DNA of 19,198 bases from positions 1-19,198 of the forward strand of contig CAIYWM010000032.1 of the NCBI GenBank assembly GCA_903929895.1. The letters are read 5' to 3'. Positions 16,581 through 19,198 of the stretch are shown here, in pieces. The DNA comes from an uncultured Alphaproteobacteria bacterium. Lineage in GTDB: Bacteria; Pseudomonadota; Alphaproteobacteria; Reyranellales; Reyranellaceae. Made by a program: the position numbers and the translations under genes. Under the pieces are notes generated by a model. It was given only the letters and a program-made list of their open reading frames with translations. It was not told where the DNA came from and ran no database searches. Each line of letters starts with the position of its first letter. Positions within the stretch are counted from its first letter, which is position 1.

Positions 16581-16823
16581 GGATCCCTCAGGTACGCTAC
16601 TCGCAGATCCCCCGGTTTCCGGCGAGCTTGGGATCATTTTGCAAATATCGAAATTGCCGTGCAACTGGATATCAGTAGCCGCTGGCGACGAACCGGTGCG
16701 CACGGCTGCGCGCCGGAGAAAGGCGCGGCACAGACTCGGCCCGACCGTGCGGTGGTGTCCGATTCGGCCACCTCTTTACAAGCAGGTTACCGACGGTCGA
16801 GCGGCGGCGTGACCAAGGCAGAA
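16581..16823 (-). promoter_or_regulatory. Upstream region of the autotransporter gene with a candidate promoter
   Basis: The 338-base gap between boxB and the autotransporter holds the boxB terminator hairpin (16824-16847) and this upstream region. On the minus strand, TTGCAC (16659-16664), 17 bases, CAAAAT (16636-16641) lies in a locally AT-rich patch and would give a leader of about 50 bases. The match is modest (3/6 and 4/6). No operator was recognised. Confidence 0.25.
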
Positions 16824-16847
16824 GCCTCAGTGAAGAACCACTGAGGC
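16820..16847 (-). terminator. Hairpin terminator after boxB
   Basis: A perfect 9-bp stem GCCTCAGTG (16824-16832) / CACTGAGGC (16839-16847) with a 6-base loop, about 70 bases downstream of the boxB stop. On the minus strand it is followed by TTCT, so the T-tract is short. It probably ends the box transcript before the autotransporter gene. Confidence 0.6.
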
Positions 16848-16918
16848 CTCTGGGCAAGATCACCTATTCCGCTGCAATTGAAGACGGCCGCTACCGGGGC
16901 GGAACGGGCAGCACCGGC

Positions 16919-18337
<1,419 letters not shown>

Positions 18338-18373
18338 GTTTGCCTCCTTCGAATGCTGCTGCCGGAGATCACC

Positions 18374-18477
18374 TCACCCTGAGGAGGCGCGAAGCGCCGT
18401 CTCGAAGGGTGGGAACGAGCACCGTGTCTGTTGTCCATCCTTCGAGACGCGCTCCGGAGGAGCGCTCCTCAGGATGA
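18374..18477. repeat. Inverted pair of palindromic elements between boxC and boxB
   Basis: The left copy (18374-18412, TCACCCTGAGGAG...) and the right copy (18435-18477) are inverted relative to each other, about 22 bases apart. Shared words are CCTGAGGAG and GTCTCGAAGG. The inner stems differ in sequence but both pair: GGCGC-GAA-GCGCC in the left, GCGCTCC-GGA-GGAGCGC in the right. The unit type is the common CCTGAGGAG...CTCGAAGGATGG style of alphaproteobacterial intergenic repeat. It is not the family found at 3835-3946. Confidence 0.82.
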
Positions 18478-18498
18478 GGACGTGTGGGTTCGATCATT

Positions 18499-19198
18499 TC
18501 AAGCCCGCTTGCGGTCGTACTTGCTCTGCTTGCCGGTGCCGTAGAGTTTCAGCGCGCCTTCCGGGCCGGTCGCGTTGGGCCGCTGGAAGATCCAGTTCTG
18601 CCAGGCCGACAGGCGCGCGAAGATCTTCGTTTCCATCGTCTCGGGACCGGGGAAGCGCAGGTTCGCCTCCATGCCGATCAGCCCGTCGGGCGAGAAGCCG
18701 GCGCGTTCCTCGACGGCGAGGCGCACCTCGTCTTCCCAGTCGATGTCGTCGGGCGTGAAGGTGACGAGGCCGGCCTCGTCGGCGGCGGCGGCGTCCAGCG
18801 GTTCGCGGGCCTGATCCTTCAGCGCGTCGACGTGGCGGGGATCATTGAGAAAGCGCGTCGAGAGCCGCGTCAGCCCGTTGCCCATCGGATAGGGGCCGAA
18901 ATTCATGTCGGTGAGCCGTACCGTTGCGGCCGGCAGGTTCGAGCCCTCGAACACGCCGTCCAGCATATAGGAACGGTCGGCCGCCAGCGCGACCTCGAGC
19001 AGGGTGCCGGTGAAGCAGGAGCCGGGTTCGATCAGCGCGATCAGGCTGCGCGAACTGACGTCGAGCCGCTTCAGGGTGCGCTTCCAGTAGAGCACGATCT
19101 CGCGGACCAGCCAGTGGCCGGTATTCCGGGCGAGCACGGCGTCATAGGCCTCGACCAGCGCCGCATCGCCCTGGCTGGTGAGCACCCATGTGCCGATC
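18499..19198 (-). CDS. boxC: 2,3-epoxybenzoyl-CoA dihydrolase (benzoyl-CoA-dihydrodiol lyase) BoxC, C-terminal part
   Basis: The C-terminal 233 residues of an enzyme about 550 residues long; the rest is beyond the right edge, and the frame stays open to the border (GTWVLTSQGD). BoxC hydrolyses and opens the ring of 2,3-epoxybenzoyl-CoA to the semialdehyde-CoA plus formate. The visible part carries the crotonase-like core with the BoxC-specific ALIEPGSCFTGTLLEVALAADRSYML, then LTDMNFGPYPMGNGLTRLSTRF, a conserved DEAGLVTFTPDDIDWEDEVR segment and the C-terminal FQRPNATGPEGALKLYGTGK. It precedes boxB in the same direction. The GTG at 19185 is not its start. Confidence 0.93.
   Translation of the reverse strand, partial: IGTWVLTSQGDAALVEAYDAVLARNTGHWLVREIVLYWKRTLKRLDVSSRSLIALIEPGSCFTGTLLEVALAADRSYMLDGVFEGSNLPAATVRLTDMNFGPYPMGNGLTRLSTRFLNDPRHVDALKDQAREPLDAAAADEAGLVTFTPDDIDWEDEVRLAVEERAGFSPDGLIGMEANLRFPGPETMETKIFARLSAWQNWIFQRPNATGPEGALKLYGTGKQSKYDRKRA

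Noticed and set aside
16581..16703. 41-residue N-terminal extension of the autotransporter
   Set aside because: The extension is not hydrophobic, and the signal peptide and ribosome site lie at 16580.

Overview
The window is GC-rich DNA, most likely from an alphaproteobacterium. The evidence is codon bias, the box-type aromatic pathway, DUF4239/SulP/TRAP-type genes, and palindromic intergenic elements of a style common in Rhizobiales and Rhodospirillales. The genus cannot be fixed from the sequence alone.

Left part (1-7525, all minus strand): an aromatic-acid uptake and activation module. Read in the direction of transcription it is a benzoate-type CoA ligase (7525-5966), a GNAT acetyltransferase (5827-5198), a LivK-type periplasmic binding protein (5132-3954), two Liv-type permeases (livH 3777-2863, livM 2866-1898), two ATPases (livG 1905-1153, livF 1153-452) and the start of a PotF-like polyamine-type binding protein that runs off the left edge. 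The four permease and ATPase genes overlap one another. A strong intrinsic terminator and a palindromic repeat pair separate livK from livH.

Middle part (7637-11740, plus strand): a small exported protein with a possible PepSY-like tail, a structured element ending in a textbook terminator, a 91-residue hypothetical protein, an orphan TRAP-type binding protein and a SulP-family anion transporter.

Right-middle (11789-16580, minus strand): a DUF4239 membrane protein and a 1309-residue autotransporter. The autotransporter passenger begins with what looks like a complete two-lobed pepsin-like (family A1) aspartic protease domain, followed by beta-helix repeats and a C-terminal beta-barrel.

Right end (16919-19198, minus strand): boxB (benzoyl-CoA 2,3-epoxidase, complete) preceded by boxC (epoxide/dihydrodiol ring-opening lyase, C-terminal part only), ending at a terminator hairpin. 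Together with the ligase and the ABC transporter this indicates aerobic benzoyl-CoA (box) degradation: uptake, CoA activation, epoxidation, ring cleavage. boxA (reductase), the aldehyde dehydrogenase and a boxR regulator are not in the window. About 9.4 kb of seemingly unrelated genes separates the ligase/transport module from boxCB.

The observations most worth following up are the pepsin-like autotransporter, the GNAT gene next to a ligase that carries the PX4GK acetylation motif, the inverted palindromic repeat pairs with compensatory stem changes, and a possible three-way-junction RNA before the 8197-8233 terminator.
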